A DNA stretch of 64,000 nucleotides from NCBI RefSeq assembly GCF_905220415.1, contig NC_059548.1, positions 6,636,501-6,700,500 of the forward strand, read 5' to 3'. Position numbers and translations under genes: made by a program. The DNA is from Colias croceus. Lineage: Eukaryota; Arthropoda; Insecta; Lepidoptera; Pieridae. Positions 1 to 11,003 of the stretch are shown here, piece by piece (within the stretch, counting starts at the first letter, position 1; every line of letters starts with the position of its first letter). The notes below the pieces were generated by a model that saw only the letters and a list, made by a program, of their open reading frames with translations, had not been told where the DNA came from and searched no databases.

Positions 1-1656
1 ATATGCGACCATTTCGTGAAATGGCCACACATATCATGAAATGATCAAATCTACGATATGACCACGACATATACAAATAATAATTTTACACATACGAATA
101 CAAAACTTCAACGTAGGTATGCTTCTAGTATTTTGAAAATGAATTTGCCATTTTTATGGGTAAAACGGTAAAATGGTTAAAAGATCTTCGAGGCAGTGCT
201 GTTGGATTTTTCGATCGTGAATGTGATTATTTGTATAGTGCAATAAAGGTTCATGATCATTATAAGATAATTTTAATAAGCATAATACTTTTTTTTTTGT
301 TACTTTTATATAGCTTAAAAACGTCAGAGTCGTTTTCGCCCGCGATTTAATTCATTTGAACTCCGTGATGGATATGACAAAATTATTATTATTCAGGAAT
401 TATATTTATTTATTATCCAGTAAAGCAGCTGACAATGTGGATGTCGTAAGGTGTCACTGAAAATCAGTGTTAAGCTTTTATGCCTCAGGTATCCTTTTGT
501 TTTATTTAATACCCTTTAACTGGAGAAACTATAGCAAACGAAGGGCCTCTTGACAGAATTTGCTACAGGCCCCGCGCTGGCTTAATCCGGCACTGGTATT
601 ATTCGAAATCTAATAATAATCTGTTAATAAAACACGTGGAAAGAACAACCTCAATGAGTTATTATTAATGCAGACGCCCATTTAAATTCAGCCTGTCTCT
701 TTTTTGATTTCTGGTTTCAATGAAACAAAACCAGTTATTATAAATAAGCAAATTAACTACATTTTTTCAATTTGAATTTAGTCAATTTAGTAATACATCT
801 AAATAAAGAATTATTATGTGTACCAAATTTATTTACTTATACGATACGTTGTGTACAATAACTTTTTTGAGAATTTTTTATAATAATAATATTTAAAGAA
901 GTCTATTAATACAATCTTAATATATATAAATCTCGTGTCACAATGTTTGTCCTCAATGGACTCCTAAACCACTTAACCGATTATAATAAAATTCGCACAC
1001 CATGTGCAGTTCGATCCAACTTGAGAGATAGGATAGTTTAAACATGTAGGTACCACGGACGAAGCCGGGACGAACCACTAGTAATATATATGTAGTACAT
1101 AATTATGTAGGGAAACGATAAGAATTGGGAAAAAAATAGGTTAGGAATTATGAATATAACCGACAATGTACGCTTGTAGTGTTTCTGAAGGTTCGTATCC
1201 GTCCGTATTATATTGCATGAAGGTATTTAGCAGGATTTAGGTCACACTTGGTTTGTTGTGGTATCAAATCATCGTAAAAACCGATGTTTTTAGTCTTAGT
1301 TACTTATTTTTGTTATATCTAAAGTCTTGATATATATTGGTGGATAGTGGATATATATTGGTTCTTTACTTAATACATTCTATTCTTGACATTTTTTTTG
1401 TATAGCAAAATATGTACACCTTACAACATACCACCATGTATTATATTTACATTTCCTTGAGGTACTTACTACATTGTTTCGTATTTTTTTGCGAATACTG
1501 TTCAAAACTTTATCATAATAAGCAATACTTATCCTTGGTCAGGGTGTTTTATTTATCTAAGCAAAATTCATCCATATCTTCATATATGTAAATCCCATTG
1601 GGATTTCGCTTTCTTATTGTAATATATTACGACATTAATATAAACAATTCTCCCAG
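1..1656. other. Intron or upstream sequence of the ABC transporter gene; no exon found
   Basis: I found no ABCB6-like exon here although about 240 N-terminal residues of the family are missing, so those exons probably lie left of the window. The first 75 bases contain near-palindromic motifs (ccatttcgtgaaatgg, tcatgaaatgatca) that look like the edge of a repeat. Around 470-600 there is a relatively GC-rich patch that resembles a degenerate transposon fragment. An open frame at 156-350 has a hydrophobic stretch but no coding support. An interspersed repeat lies at 919-1086 and is listed separately. Confidence 0.5.
919..1086 (+). repeat. Short interspersed repeat (family copy 1)
   Basis: Begins with 'tctcgtgtcacaatgtttgt' after a TA-rich lead and ends with 'cgaaccactagt'. 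A clearly homologous copy lies in the opposite orientation at 55797-55972, sharing the blocks 'cacaatgtttgtcctcaatg', 'ggactcctaaaccacttaac' and 'gcacaccatgtgcagttcga'. Two copies 55 kb apart in one window show this is a high-copy family. The 'gaagccgggacgaacc' end is the Lepidoptera-style 'gcggcttcgcccgc' module. Confidence 0.7.
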
Positions 1657-4600
1657 TGAATAGTCTATCAATACCGCCCCTCGAGTTTCGATGGGACCTG
1701 GTGGTGATTTACGTGCTCTTTAAGTTCCTGCAAGGCGGTGGTACTGGAGGTATGGGCTTCCTGAACAACCTACGATCGTTCCTATGGATTAGGGTACAGC
1801 AGTACACTACTAGAGAGTTACAGGTAAGATTTGGTTTAATTCTTTATATTATTTTTACGTAAAATTTTGGTAGCTATTAGCAATTGTGATAACTTTGATA
1901 GAGCAAGCTTTAACGATTACCCGTTCTATAATTTAAGTCAATTTTAACATTTTATTCATTTAAGTAGGTTTTTCCTACAGAAGTTTGAATTTTGAATTAC
2001 CAACAAATAACAATTTGGTTGATGGTCTTATTTATTCAATATCTTCGACCTCCAAATTTTTTCTATATCCTACATGAAAGTAAAGTCTATGTATATGAAT
2101 AGAACATTAAACGATCACATCACGACTCCCAAATATTACATTATCTGTATAAAAATTAACAAACTGACATTGTTCCAGTTAGAGTTATTCAGGCACCTCC
2201 ACGACCTGCCTCTCAAATGGCACTTGTCTCGCAAGACGGGAGAGGTTCTGCGAGTTATGGATAGAGGAACGGATTCCATAGACAACTTATTGTCGTATAT
2301 TCTGTTCTCTATTACACCAACGTTGGTGGACATTATGGTGGCTGTGGTGTACTTTGTGTCCCAGTATAATGTGTGGTTCGGTGTTATTGTCTTCTCTACT
2401 ATGCTGCTTTATATACGTAAGTTATCTGCTGTAGTAGTGTTGATTAAAGTAATTAAATATTTATTACGCGGAATAAGATTTATAGGAATTATGTTTTGCA
2501 AAGCAAGTATTAAATCAAGAATAGTACATATTTTAATAAAAAAAAATCTTGAAAATCGCAATTTACCAACCAGCGAACTATAGAACATGGCTATTCTAAT
2601 AGCAAAATATCAAAATCCTGCATAAGCAGTAAGCACCCTTTGAATGTTCAATTTTATTTCATGAATTACTGAATACTTATATATTACTAACTTCCGCCCA
2701 CGGCTTTGTACGTGCATCCCCGTTTTTCCCCGTTCCCGCAAGAATTTCGGGAAATCCTTTCTTAGGGGATGCCTCCGTCCTAACATCTACCTGCATGCCA
2801 AATTTCAGCCCGATACGTCCAGTGGTTTGGGCTGTGCATTGATAGATCACTATATCAGTCACCTTTGAGTTTTATATATATAGATAAAAGATAAATTTCG
2901 CTGCTAATAAATAAATCCTAATTTTCAGTTGCGACAATCGCGGTAACGGAATGGCGGACGAAATTCCAAAGGCGTATGAATCTAGCTGACAACGAACAAA
3001 AGGCTCGGTCCGTAGATTCACTTCTAAATTACGAAACAGTGAAATACTATGGAGCTGAATCATATGAAGTTGTCTCTTATAAGGATGCTATTGTACATTA
3101 TCAGGTAAAGTACCTTAGGGACGTTTGTTTGGTTGTCTATAGATCACTTAGAAATGGTTGAATAGACCTAGAAATGGTTGAATAGACCTGTGTGAAAACA
3201 AGTTTTTATTCCTTGCAATACATAAGGTCTACTCGATACTTTTATGTTGGTTCTTCATAGTTGATTACTGATTATACAAATTAAAGTAAATAAAAAATAC
3301 AATCAAGCGAACTTTACAATTTCGCTGAATGTTGACAAAAAAAAAATTGCGTAGGTTAAAAAAAATACAAAAATTGAAGTATTTGTTTTTTCTCAGAACT
3401 AATAACAAATATATCTATTTCAGAAAGAAGAATTCAAATCGTTGCTTACCTTGAACATTCTGAACACAATGCAGAACATTATCATATGCACTGGTAAGTG
3501 TATAAAAATGTAAATATACAAGTCGATAAATTAACTGCACATAATAATTGTCATTTATCTTAACAATTATTGTAATGCAATTTGTTACCTCACATAGCAC
3601 ATTACATATTAAGTGATTAAGATATTTGTTTACAAACATTTATGAAATGTCTATTTTAAGATCTATTTAATTACTGCATTGTTTATCTATACTTCTATAC
3701 TAATATTATAAAGAGGAAAGGTTTGTATGTATGTATGTATGGTTTTCACGCATAAACTACTGGACCGATTTTGATGAAATTTGGGAGCAGACAATATTTA
3801 GACACTGAGAAAGAACATAGGCTACCTTTTATTGCCAAATATGTACCACGGGTGAAGCCGGGGCGGACCGCTAGTTTATTAATACACTTGTTAGGTATTT
3901 ATTTCGTAATATCGTACCTAATGGATTTTTATTGATGGTATTTGTTGGGTTTTCGTTTATTATGTTTTTGATTATACCGCCTATTTTTCACTTTATTATC
4001 TTTTATGTTTTTAATAATGAAATAAACACGTGTAGTAAAATTTTATTTGAAATAATGATTAAACATGTAATTAATAATTTATTATCTTTATTGTCTAGGG
4101 AATTTTAAGCAAATATTTTTTTATACTGTATAATGTATTCAATAATCTGAATATAATTTGAATATTATACGGCGTCAAAATACTATTACGACACCATTCA
4201 TTAGCATAAGTTTGCTATATAATGCGAAATACTGTTTGTATGTCTGAAACGCTATGACGACTAAACCAAATCACTGATTTGGATAAAATTCGAAATGAAA
4301 ATGGTCGAAGAATCGAGACATAACATTGGCTATCCTTTTATTGAAAAAAAAAATCTCTATGTGAATTATTATTATTATTGTTCTGGATCGTTATTTATAT
4401 GTTTCTTTTTGCAGGCTTACTGGCTGGCTCATTGTTAGCGGTGTCCATGGTTGTTCGTACATATGAGTTGACGGTCGGTGACTATGTGTTGTTCGCATCC
4501 TATATTGTGCAGTTGTATGTACCGTTGAACTGGTTTGGAACTTATTATAGGTGAGTTTTATTGTTGTTTATCTAATTTTTATTACTAGATACATGAGTTA

Positions 4601-7600
4601 GTCAGTGTGCTACAAAATAAAATGTTTTTATTTACTCGTAATAATACGGTACGAATGCATACGTTGCCATTCATTAATATGTGTATAGCCCGCCCAAAAA
4701 AAATTAGTCTACCTTACGTTATGTTTATAACGATACTTTTTTTTACGTATTCATTCATTCGTCATTTCCACGAAATTGACCACCACTACATAGTATAAAA
4801 CAAAGTCGCTTTATCTGTCCCTATGTCCCTTTGTATGCTTAAATCTTTAAAACTACGCAATGGATTTTGATGCGGTTTTTTTTTTATAGATAGAGTGGTT
4901 CTTGAGGAAGGTTTATGTATATAATTTATTAAGTTTTGTACAAAGTGGGCGAAGCCGCGCGCGGAAAGCTAGTATATTATATAACATCTCTAAACCTTCA
5001 ATAATTATAACACTATTATTAATTTAGGGCGATACAAAAGAACTTCGTGGACATGGAGAACATGTTCGACTTAATGCGAGTGGACTCAGATGTGAAAGAC
5101 GCGCTCGGTGCCCCGGAGTTGCTCGTGCGTCGCGGTGGCATTGAGTTCAAGCACGTGTCCTTTGGCTATGGACCCGAGAGATTGGTGCTGAATAATATTA
5201 GCTTTAAAGTTGCGCCAGGGTCTACTGTTGCGTTGGTAAGTTTTTTAAATAACATAAATTTAGTTTTCAGCCATTTTTATTGTTTGATTTTAAAAATGTA
5301 TTTACTACCCGTCATTATAAAAATAACGTATTTTTCCTTTCCTATCAACAAAATTATGTTTGGTATATTACTTAAAAAAAAGCTTGCGTACTTGAAATTT
5401 GAGGTTATGAAGAAAAAGCAACTTCAATTTCACAAAATAACAATGCGTACAAAAGTGTGTGCTTAATCTATACAGTGCAGAACTAAGGTTAAACTGAGGT
5501 TGCGTGCGAACACGTTAACGTAGCGTCAACCAATAGGAAGGCACGATGACGCGTCACAGACGCAAGGACTACTAACTGCCTTCTCAAACATTAAATTTGT
5601 TTCTCCAACAGGAGATAGTAGATTTCAAACTTTGACATTTCAGTAGTTGTTAGAACAGTAGATTGTTCAGAAGCACTTATAAAAATTTTCGCGAACGATT
5701 ATTTATACGAGTTAACTATATGGGCTAAATTAATACCATTTCCATAGGTGGGTCCAAGCGGAGCCGGCAAGTCCACAATTATGCGTCTCCTATTCCGTTT
5801 CTACGACGTGAACGAGGGCGCGGTGCTGGTGGACGGGCAGGACGTGCGCACGGTCACGCAGGCCTCGCTGCGGGCCAACGTCGGCGTCGTGCCGCAGGAC
5901 ACCGTGCTCTTCAACAACACAGTGCGGTGAGTGTGCCAGCTCGGTGTGTAGTTTTTAAGCTATTGCATAGCTTCTATCGCGGGCCTTGAGCGCGGGGACC
6001 GAATCGAGAAATGCCGTAACGAAAAACCTCACGCTCCCAACTCCAACGGGCTGGGAGGCGTGTCTTTAATTACGCATATAGTGAAACTGAAATTTCGAAG
6101 AAAAAAGATTAGAGAGAATATTTTTGGTTTTAACTCCGAACTTGTAACTCCCCTATGCATTTTAGATAATCAATTGCATTTGTCCATTTTTATACTGCAA
6201 TTTCTCGAATGTATTTTAAAAATATGTTTTTTTGTCAGGTACAATATCCAGTATGGAAGATTGGGCGCTTCCTCAGCGGACATCATAGCGGCGGCGAAGA
6301 ATGCTGACATTCACGACAGAATACTTACATTCCCTGATGCATATGATACACAGGTAATCATTTTTAACTAATACTAAAGCAAGCTTATTATAAATATAAT
6401 TTATCTTATATTGTAGAGTCTAGTAGATAGATATATGACTTGAAACTATTGTAACGAAAGCTTTGAAATTTTTTCCTCGAATTGGACTTGCAATGCTACA
6501 ATACTTAAGTGTTTAATTTGAGGTCAAGACTTTCATTTATATATTTTTGTAGTGCCATTATTTTATAGTGCGCATTTGTATATACATTATCGTTTATAAA
6601 TAAGTAATTATTATGATTATACATATTTCTGACATACAATATAATTCTGACAGGTTGGCGAACGTGGTCTACGTTTGAGTGGTGGTGAAAAGCAAAGAAT
6701 AGCTATAGCTCGAACGTTGCTCAAAGATCCAGCTATTGTGCTGTTGGACGAAGCCACGTCAGCGCTCGACACCAATACGGAGAGGAATATTCAGGTCAGA
6801 TTATTTAATATTATTATATACTAGGTTTCCGCCCGCGGCTTCGCCCGCGCAGTCAAAGAAAAACCCGCATATTTCCCGTTCCCGTGGGATTTCCGGGATC
6901 GAGTCATTTTCCCGGGATAAAAAGTAGCCTATGTCCTTTCTCGGGTATCAAAATATCTCCATACCAAATTTCATGAAAATTGGTTCAGTAGTTTAGGCGT
7001 GATTGAGTAACAGACAGACAGACAGAGTTACTTTCGCATTTATAATATTAGTATGGATATATTTTTTAATTACCATTGAGTGACATTTTCTATCATAAAT
7101 AAGATTTTTAGAAATGTAACTTAAGTATGTACAGTTCTAATGCAAGTTTTCTTTGTCCCAATAATTTTCCATAATAAATATTAATATCATTACAATCCAT
7201 AATATTTATATTTATTGATTTTATAATTTTTATTACAGGCGGCTTTATCACGTGTGTGTGCAAATCGTACTACATTAATAATAGCGCACAGATTGTCAAC
7301 TATAATCCACGCAGATGAAATTTTAGTACTTAAAGATGGGGAAATTATTGAGAGAGGAAAGTAAGTACCCTCAACTTATAGCTATTATTTTACATATTGA
7401 ACAAATATCATTTAAAATTGTGTTAAATACCTATATGAAAAATCGTATCATATATTTTTATATGAAATACCATACAACGATTATTCATCAATTTTTGAAT
7501 TTTGCATTTGATTATTACACTACTATTTGAAACTACACTAATATTTGAAACGGCTAAAATATGCTACACATTCTCAGACAAAACATCATAACTTATTAAT

Positions 7601-9369
7601 TACAAGCTTTCCACCCGCGGCATCGCTCGCGCAGTCAAAGAAAAACCCGCTTAGTTCCCGTTCCCGTGGGATTTCCGGGATAAAACTTATCCTTTGTCCT
7701 TTCTCGGGTATCAAAATATCTCTATATCAATTTTCATGCAAATTGGTTGAGTAGTTAAGGCGTGATTGAGTAACAGACAGACAGACAGAGTTACTTTCAC
7801 ATTTATAATAGATAGGGAGGCGAAGAGGGGAATTTTCTGTAATACTCGAGCGTGGCAGTTTAAGATATGAGAGATACCTTAGACCTAATAGAACAACCTT
7901 GTTAACTATTTAGCTCTATATGTAGTGACGCGCGCCTCAGATTAGTAAAAAAAAAATCGATAGTCTGAAATACTCGAGCGCGTCAGATTAAGATATTGGG
8001 GGTTGATTTTAATCTGACCATAAGTCCTTGACGCCGCCGAGTTATAGGGTCGCGAACTTGTAAAAAAAAACGTTAATCCGGCATTCTCGAGCGCGATTTT
8101 TTTTATTTTTATTTTGAATATAAAAAAAAAATAAAAAATAAAATATATAATCTAAAGCTTACTAAAAATACAAAATCTGCCGGTTTCCGCATGACCGGAA
8201 GTCTGGAGGAGCCAATTCTTCTTCCGAAAAACGCGTTGCAGCATATAAGTCGCGAACTTTACTTTTACAAAAAAAATAAACAAAAAAGGTCATTTTATTT
8301 TACAAAAAAAGGTCTCTTTTCATTTTTGTCCAAAGTTTTTACTTGAAGCATCATAAAAACTCAAACTCCCGGTTTTTTGAGTATATCTCGAAAACTGAGG
8401 GTGTTAAGAAAAATTGATATGAAATAACGATGATTGAAAAAAAGAAACCCACAAACCTTTTTCGGTCAGAGAGAACCCACCTACATTTTTGTCAGATTAA
8501 GAAAATATGCTTTCAAGATACCGAGATAAACCTCCCCTATGAAAATCTGACGCGCTCGAGTATTTCAAAAGGACTTTTTTTTCTGCATTTTCAAAAATTC
8601 ATCGTAACTTATCGTCATGCCGTAATCGTCAGTTTTTTTAAGGGGATCTTCCTTGGGGCCTACTTAACACCCCTTCCGAAAATCTGACGCGCTCGAGTAA
8701 ATTTTTTTCTTGTGCATATTTGACGAATTTATATGCCTAGCCCCACCACGCAAACCGGCAGATTAGTATACCGTTGTTATCAGACGCACTTGGGGCAAAC
8801 GTAGTATGAATATCTGACGCGCTCGAGAATGCCCAAGTAACTGTTTTTTTTTACATTTTTGAAAATCCGTACACGCCAAACCCACCGCTAAAATGGTTTT
8901 TACCATAGAAGCTTTTCTTTTCGAAATTATTTTCTCTTTCGATTTTGATAAGTCTCGACGACGCCGTTGAATTACGCCATTTAGCTACCTCGCCTCCCTA
9001 TCTATAATATTAGTATGGATTTATTAATTCCTACGTCTACTTTATGACAGCTGGTTTTATCGTGACATAGAATTTAATTCCCTTATAAACGAATGTAAAT
9101 GTTTCCTGTTCGTCAGAAATTTTGTCTGATATCTGTTATAGAGTAAAATAAAAAACTTAATTTCCAGCCACGAACTGCTACTAGCGCAAGGCGGTTTTTA
9201 CGCATCAATGTGGCAACAACAACTCGAAGCGAGAAACAACAACGGCAACGGGAACAACAATGACAACAACGCTGACGGTCAGAACAACAACAACAATAGG
9301 GCGCCGCAAGTCAACGGTTACGCTATGACGGGCCACGGTCACGGTCATGGTCACGGTCACGGTCACTAG
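1657..9369 (+). CDS. ABCB6: ABCB6/HMT-1-type half ABC transporter, C-terminal part, 11 exons (5' end off window)
   Basis: Exports or moves porphyrins, thiol-bound metals or similar substrates across mitochondrial/endosomal membranes in this family (known of ABCB6/HMT-1; inferred here). Exons: 1657-1823, 2179-2416, 2929-3104, 3424-3493, 4415-4550, 5028-5235, 5748-5926, 6239-6353, 6654-6794, 7239-7360, 9168-9369; frame is kept at every junction, giving about 583 residues. The transmembrane domain carries the family blocks 'FLQGGGTGGMGFLNNLRSFL', 'LKWHLSRKTGEVLRVMDRGT' and 'LNWFGTYYR'. The nucleotide-binding domain has Walker A GPSGAGKST (start of the 5748 exon), Q-loop PQDTVLF, signature LSGGEKQ, Walker B IVLLDEATSALD and H-loop IAHRLST, so it looks catalytically intact. 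The last exon ends in an Asn-rich linker followed by six His alternating with Gly. Introns carry many repeats. The N-terminal portion is not in the window. Confidence 0.93.
2683..2876 (+). repeat. Short interspersed repeat in ABCB6 intron
   Basis: Starts 'actaacttccgcccacggct', contains 'cccgttcccgcaagaatttc' and 'tgccaaatttcagcccgat', and ends near 'tatatatagat'. It is a diverged relative of the copies at 6820 and 7596 (shared cccgttcccg, gggatttccggg-like and caaatttca blocks). Confidence 0.6.
3700..3877 (+). repeat. Short interspersed repeat in ABCB6 intron
   Basis: Starts 'actaatattataaagaggaa', has 'tgtatgtatgtatgtatggt', 'actactggaccgattttgat' and ends 'gaagccggggcggaccgcta'. The layout (ATATTA start, 'accgattttgatgaaattt' middle, G/C-rich 'gaagccgggg' end) matches the degenerate copies at 4200-4345 and 4795-4975. 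Confidence 0.65.
4200..4345 (+). repeat. Degenerate short interspersed repeat
   Basis: Contains 'tgtttgtatgtctgaaacgc', 'gatttggataaaattcg' and 'cataacattggctatcctt', the same order of blocks as the 3700-3877 repeat, but with many changes and no clear G/C-rich end. Confidence 0.45.
4795..4975 (+). repeat. Short interspersed repeat in ABCB6 intron
   Basis: Runs from 'ataaaacaaagtcgctttat' through 'ctacgcaatggattttgatg' to 'gggcgaagccgcgcgcggaa' and 'agctagta'. Same general architecture as the neighbouring copies. Confidence 0.6.
6820..7058 (+). repeat. SINE-like repeat, left of ABCB6 exon 7239-7360
   Basis: Starts 'tactaggtttccgcccgcgg', contains 'gcccgcgcagtcaaagaaaa', 'cctttctcgggtatcaaaat', 'tgattgagtaacagacagac' and ends 'tataatattagtatggat'. 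It is highly similar to and in the same orientation as the interrupted copy at 7596-9020, so the two form a direct repeat around the penultimate exon. Confidence 0.8.
7596..9020 (+). repeat. SINE-like repeat interrupted by a 1.2 kb element
   Basis: The left part (7596-7810) matches the repeat at 6820-7058 from the 'gctttccacccgcggcatcg' head to '...acatttataata'. Its last bases 'ttagtatggat' are found only after position 9009. The intact copy reads 'catttataatattagtatgg', so the sequence between is a later insertion. Left and right parts together restore the expected repeat length of about 230 bp. Confidence 0.85.
7811..9002. mobile_element. 1192 bp non-coding element with short inverted ends and 7 bp target duplication (TATAATA)
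   Basis: Ends are inverted: it begins 'gatagggaggcga' and finishes 'tcgcctccctatc'. It is flanked by TATAATA on both sides (7804-7810 and 9003-9009), and the uninterrupted copy of the host repeat has TATAATA once. Inside, a CTCGAG-centred motif occurs three times in one orientation on the left (7843, 7971, 8084) and three times in the opposite orientation on the right (8544, 8681, 8811, each 'tctgacgcgctcgag'). No open frame of note; the 8430-8687 frame has no coding character. Non-autonomous DNA transposon of a family I cannot name. Confidence 0.75.
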
Positions 9370-9664
9370 CTGGAAATGGAATAGATTAGAAGTGGTACGA
9401 ATGTTTCTTTTAGAATAGGGTTGTAGGGAAGCGATATTTCGTTGATGCATCTAGAAGAGAAGGACTAAAAGATTATTCTGTTTTTTTTTTTTTTTATTTA
9501 ATTTTATATACTATGCGCATGAATGTGGTACATGTATTAAACCACTTGCTCGCACACGTTTTTGCGGTATACATTAATCTATATTTAGAATAGTAGCATG
9601 TAATAATATGTACACTTGTATAATATACACGCTGGAGTATCTTGTTGACTCTTATTACCTTTGC

Positions 9665-9670
9665 AATAAA
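9665..9670 (+). terminator. Likely polyadenylation signal of the ABCB6 gene
   Basis: AATAAA about 300 bp after the stop codon at 9367-9369, the first canonical signal downstream on this strand. The interval between is AT-rich without other features. Confidence 0.55.
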
Positions 9671-10955
9671 GTCTAAAATTATTCTACCAATAAGACACAT
9701 AAAGTATCGCTTCTCTTTTTCCTTATATTTCCTAGATATGTACCATTAGGATCTTGTTATTGTTTATGTCTATATAAGTTGGTATACATTTTTTATTAGC
9801 TCCAAAGCTATCGTTTATAGAAAATTTGTATGGTAGTGTAAAGAATTGATAAACTTAGGGATGAAGTGTCTTAAAAGTTGGGGTACTAGATGTTACGAAT
9901 CTTAAACGTGGATCAATATAAAGTGTATATAATAGTGGAGTGTAAATAGTTAGCTATTGGCATCGATATCATGATACACATAGAATAATATAGCATACAA
10001 ATTGTTAGTACAATATACGTTTTTACAAAAATCCGACGCTGAAACTACACGCGTGTGCCATTAGACTTAACCGTTTGTATGTAAGAATGAATTGTGTAGG
10101 TTAATGTACATAAATTCAAATAATGCTCAGTACATTGTACAGTTAAGTACAATATTACGTAAAAGGTTTTGTACAGTCGCAGCGGGAAGTGGGACTGAGA
10201 CTTATGAATATTTTGTACATTTGGTATGAAAATAGGTACATATTGTACGACGATATTTTCACGTTAAGTGTACATTGGTTATAATGTAACTGTTATCGCG
10301 TACCTTGTAGTATTAATATTAATATTGTGATGGAAATTTTTATGTGCAATTACAGTGTTATTGTAATGTTTCTCTTTTTATTTATTATTCGATTCATTAC
10401 TTTGTATTTGAATAATACAAGTAACCGGTTTTTATCAATTTATTATCCGAACTTTTACATGTATTTAAAAGTAAATATGTCTAAAAATATAGCATGGAAA
10501 TATATTTTCTGTTTGAAAAAAAAAAAATCTGTTTTCCTTATTTCGATCCTGTACCTGAGAAAGGAACTTGGCGCTTTAAATAAAAAACGCACATGTTTTG
10601 TGAAATTTAAAATTTATAGGAAAAAAAATCACAATTTATACATATAAATATAATAATTAGTTCATAAAATTTAATATAGCTTCAAATTTATTAGAAAACA
10701 TTGTTATGAAAATTATTTCATGGGTATTTTATAGAAGTTCTTCCATCAGGCCGTATTATTTACTTGCATCAGACATGGAATACAATGGAGTGTCACCAGG
10801 CAATCGTAATCCTTGCGTTTAGAAATAAATTAATTAATAAGATAATTATATAAAAGTGACAATTCAGTTTTCATAATGGTAAAAACTGAATCTTTATTTT
10901 AGAAAAAAAATATAGATATTTATGTCTTATAATTGGTAATGTATGCAGGAAGGGC
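9671..10955. other. Convergent intergenic region, no gene seen
   Basis: Lies between the 3' ends of the ABC transporter (+) and the cyclophilin-like gene (-). It is AT-rich with scattered 'tgtac/gtaca' motifs between 9990 and 10270. The open frame at 10327-10647 is low-complexity (Ile, Lys, Phe, Tyr) and I do not support it as a gene. The distal 3' UTR of either gene could extend here. Confidence 0.5.
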
Positions 10956-10961
10956 TTTATT
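10956..10961 (-). terminator. Likely polyadenylation signal of the cyclophilin-like gene
   Basis: TTTATT on the + strand (AATAAA on the - strand), 43 bp past the predicted stop codon at 11004-11006. Confidence 0.5.
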
Positions 10962-11003
10962 ATTTTAATTAATTAGGATGGGATTTAATGAATTGGGATG
11001 GGA

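Noticed and set aside
156..350. 64-residue frame as a possible N-terminal ABCB6 exon
   Set aside because: Sequence does not resemble the family and lacks a matching donor to join the 1657 exon.
10327..10647. 106-residue + strand frame
   Set aside because: Low-complexity AT-rich translation with no homology I recognise and no promoter or splice signals.
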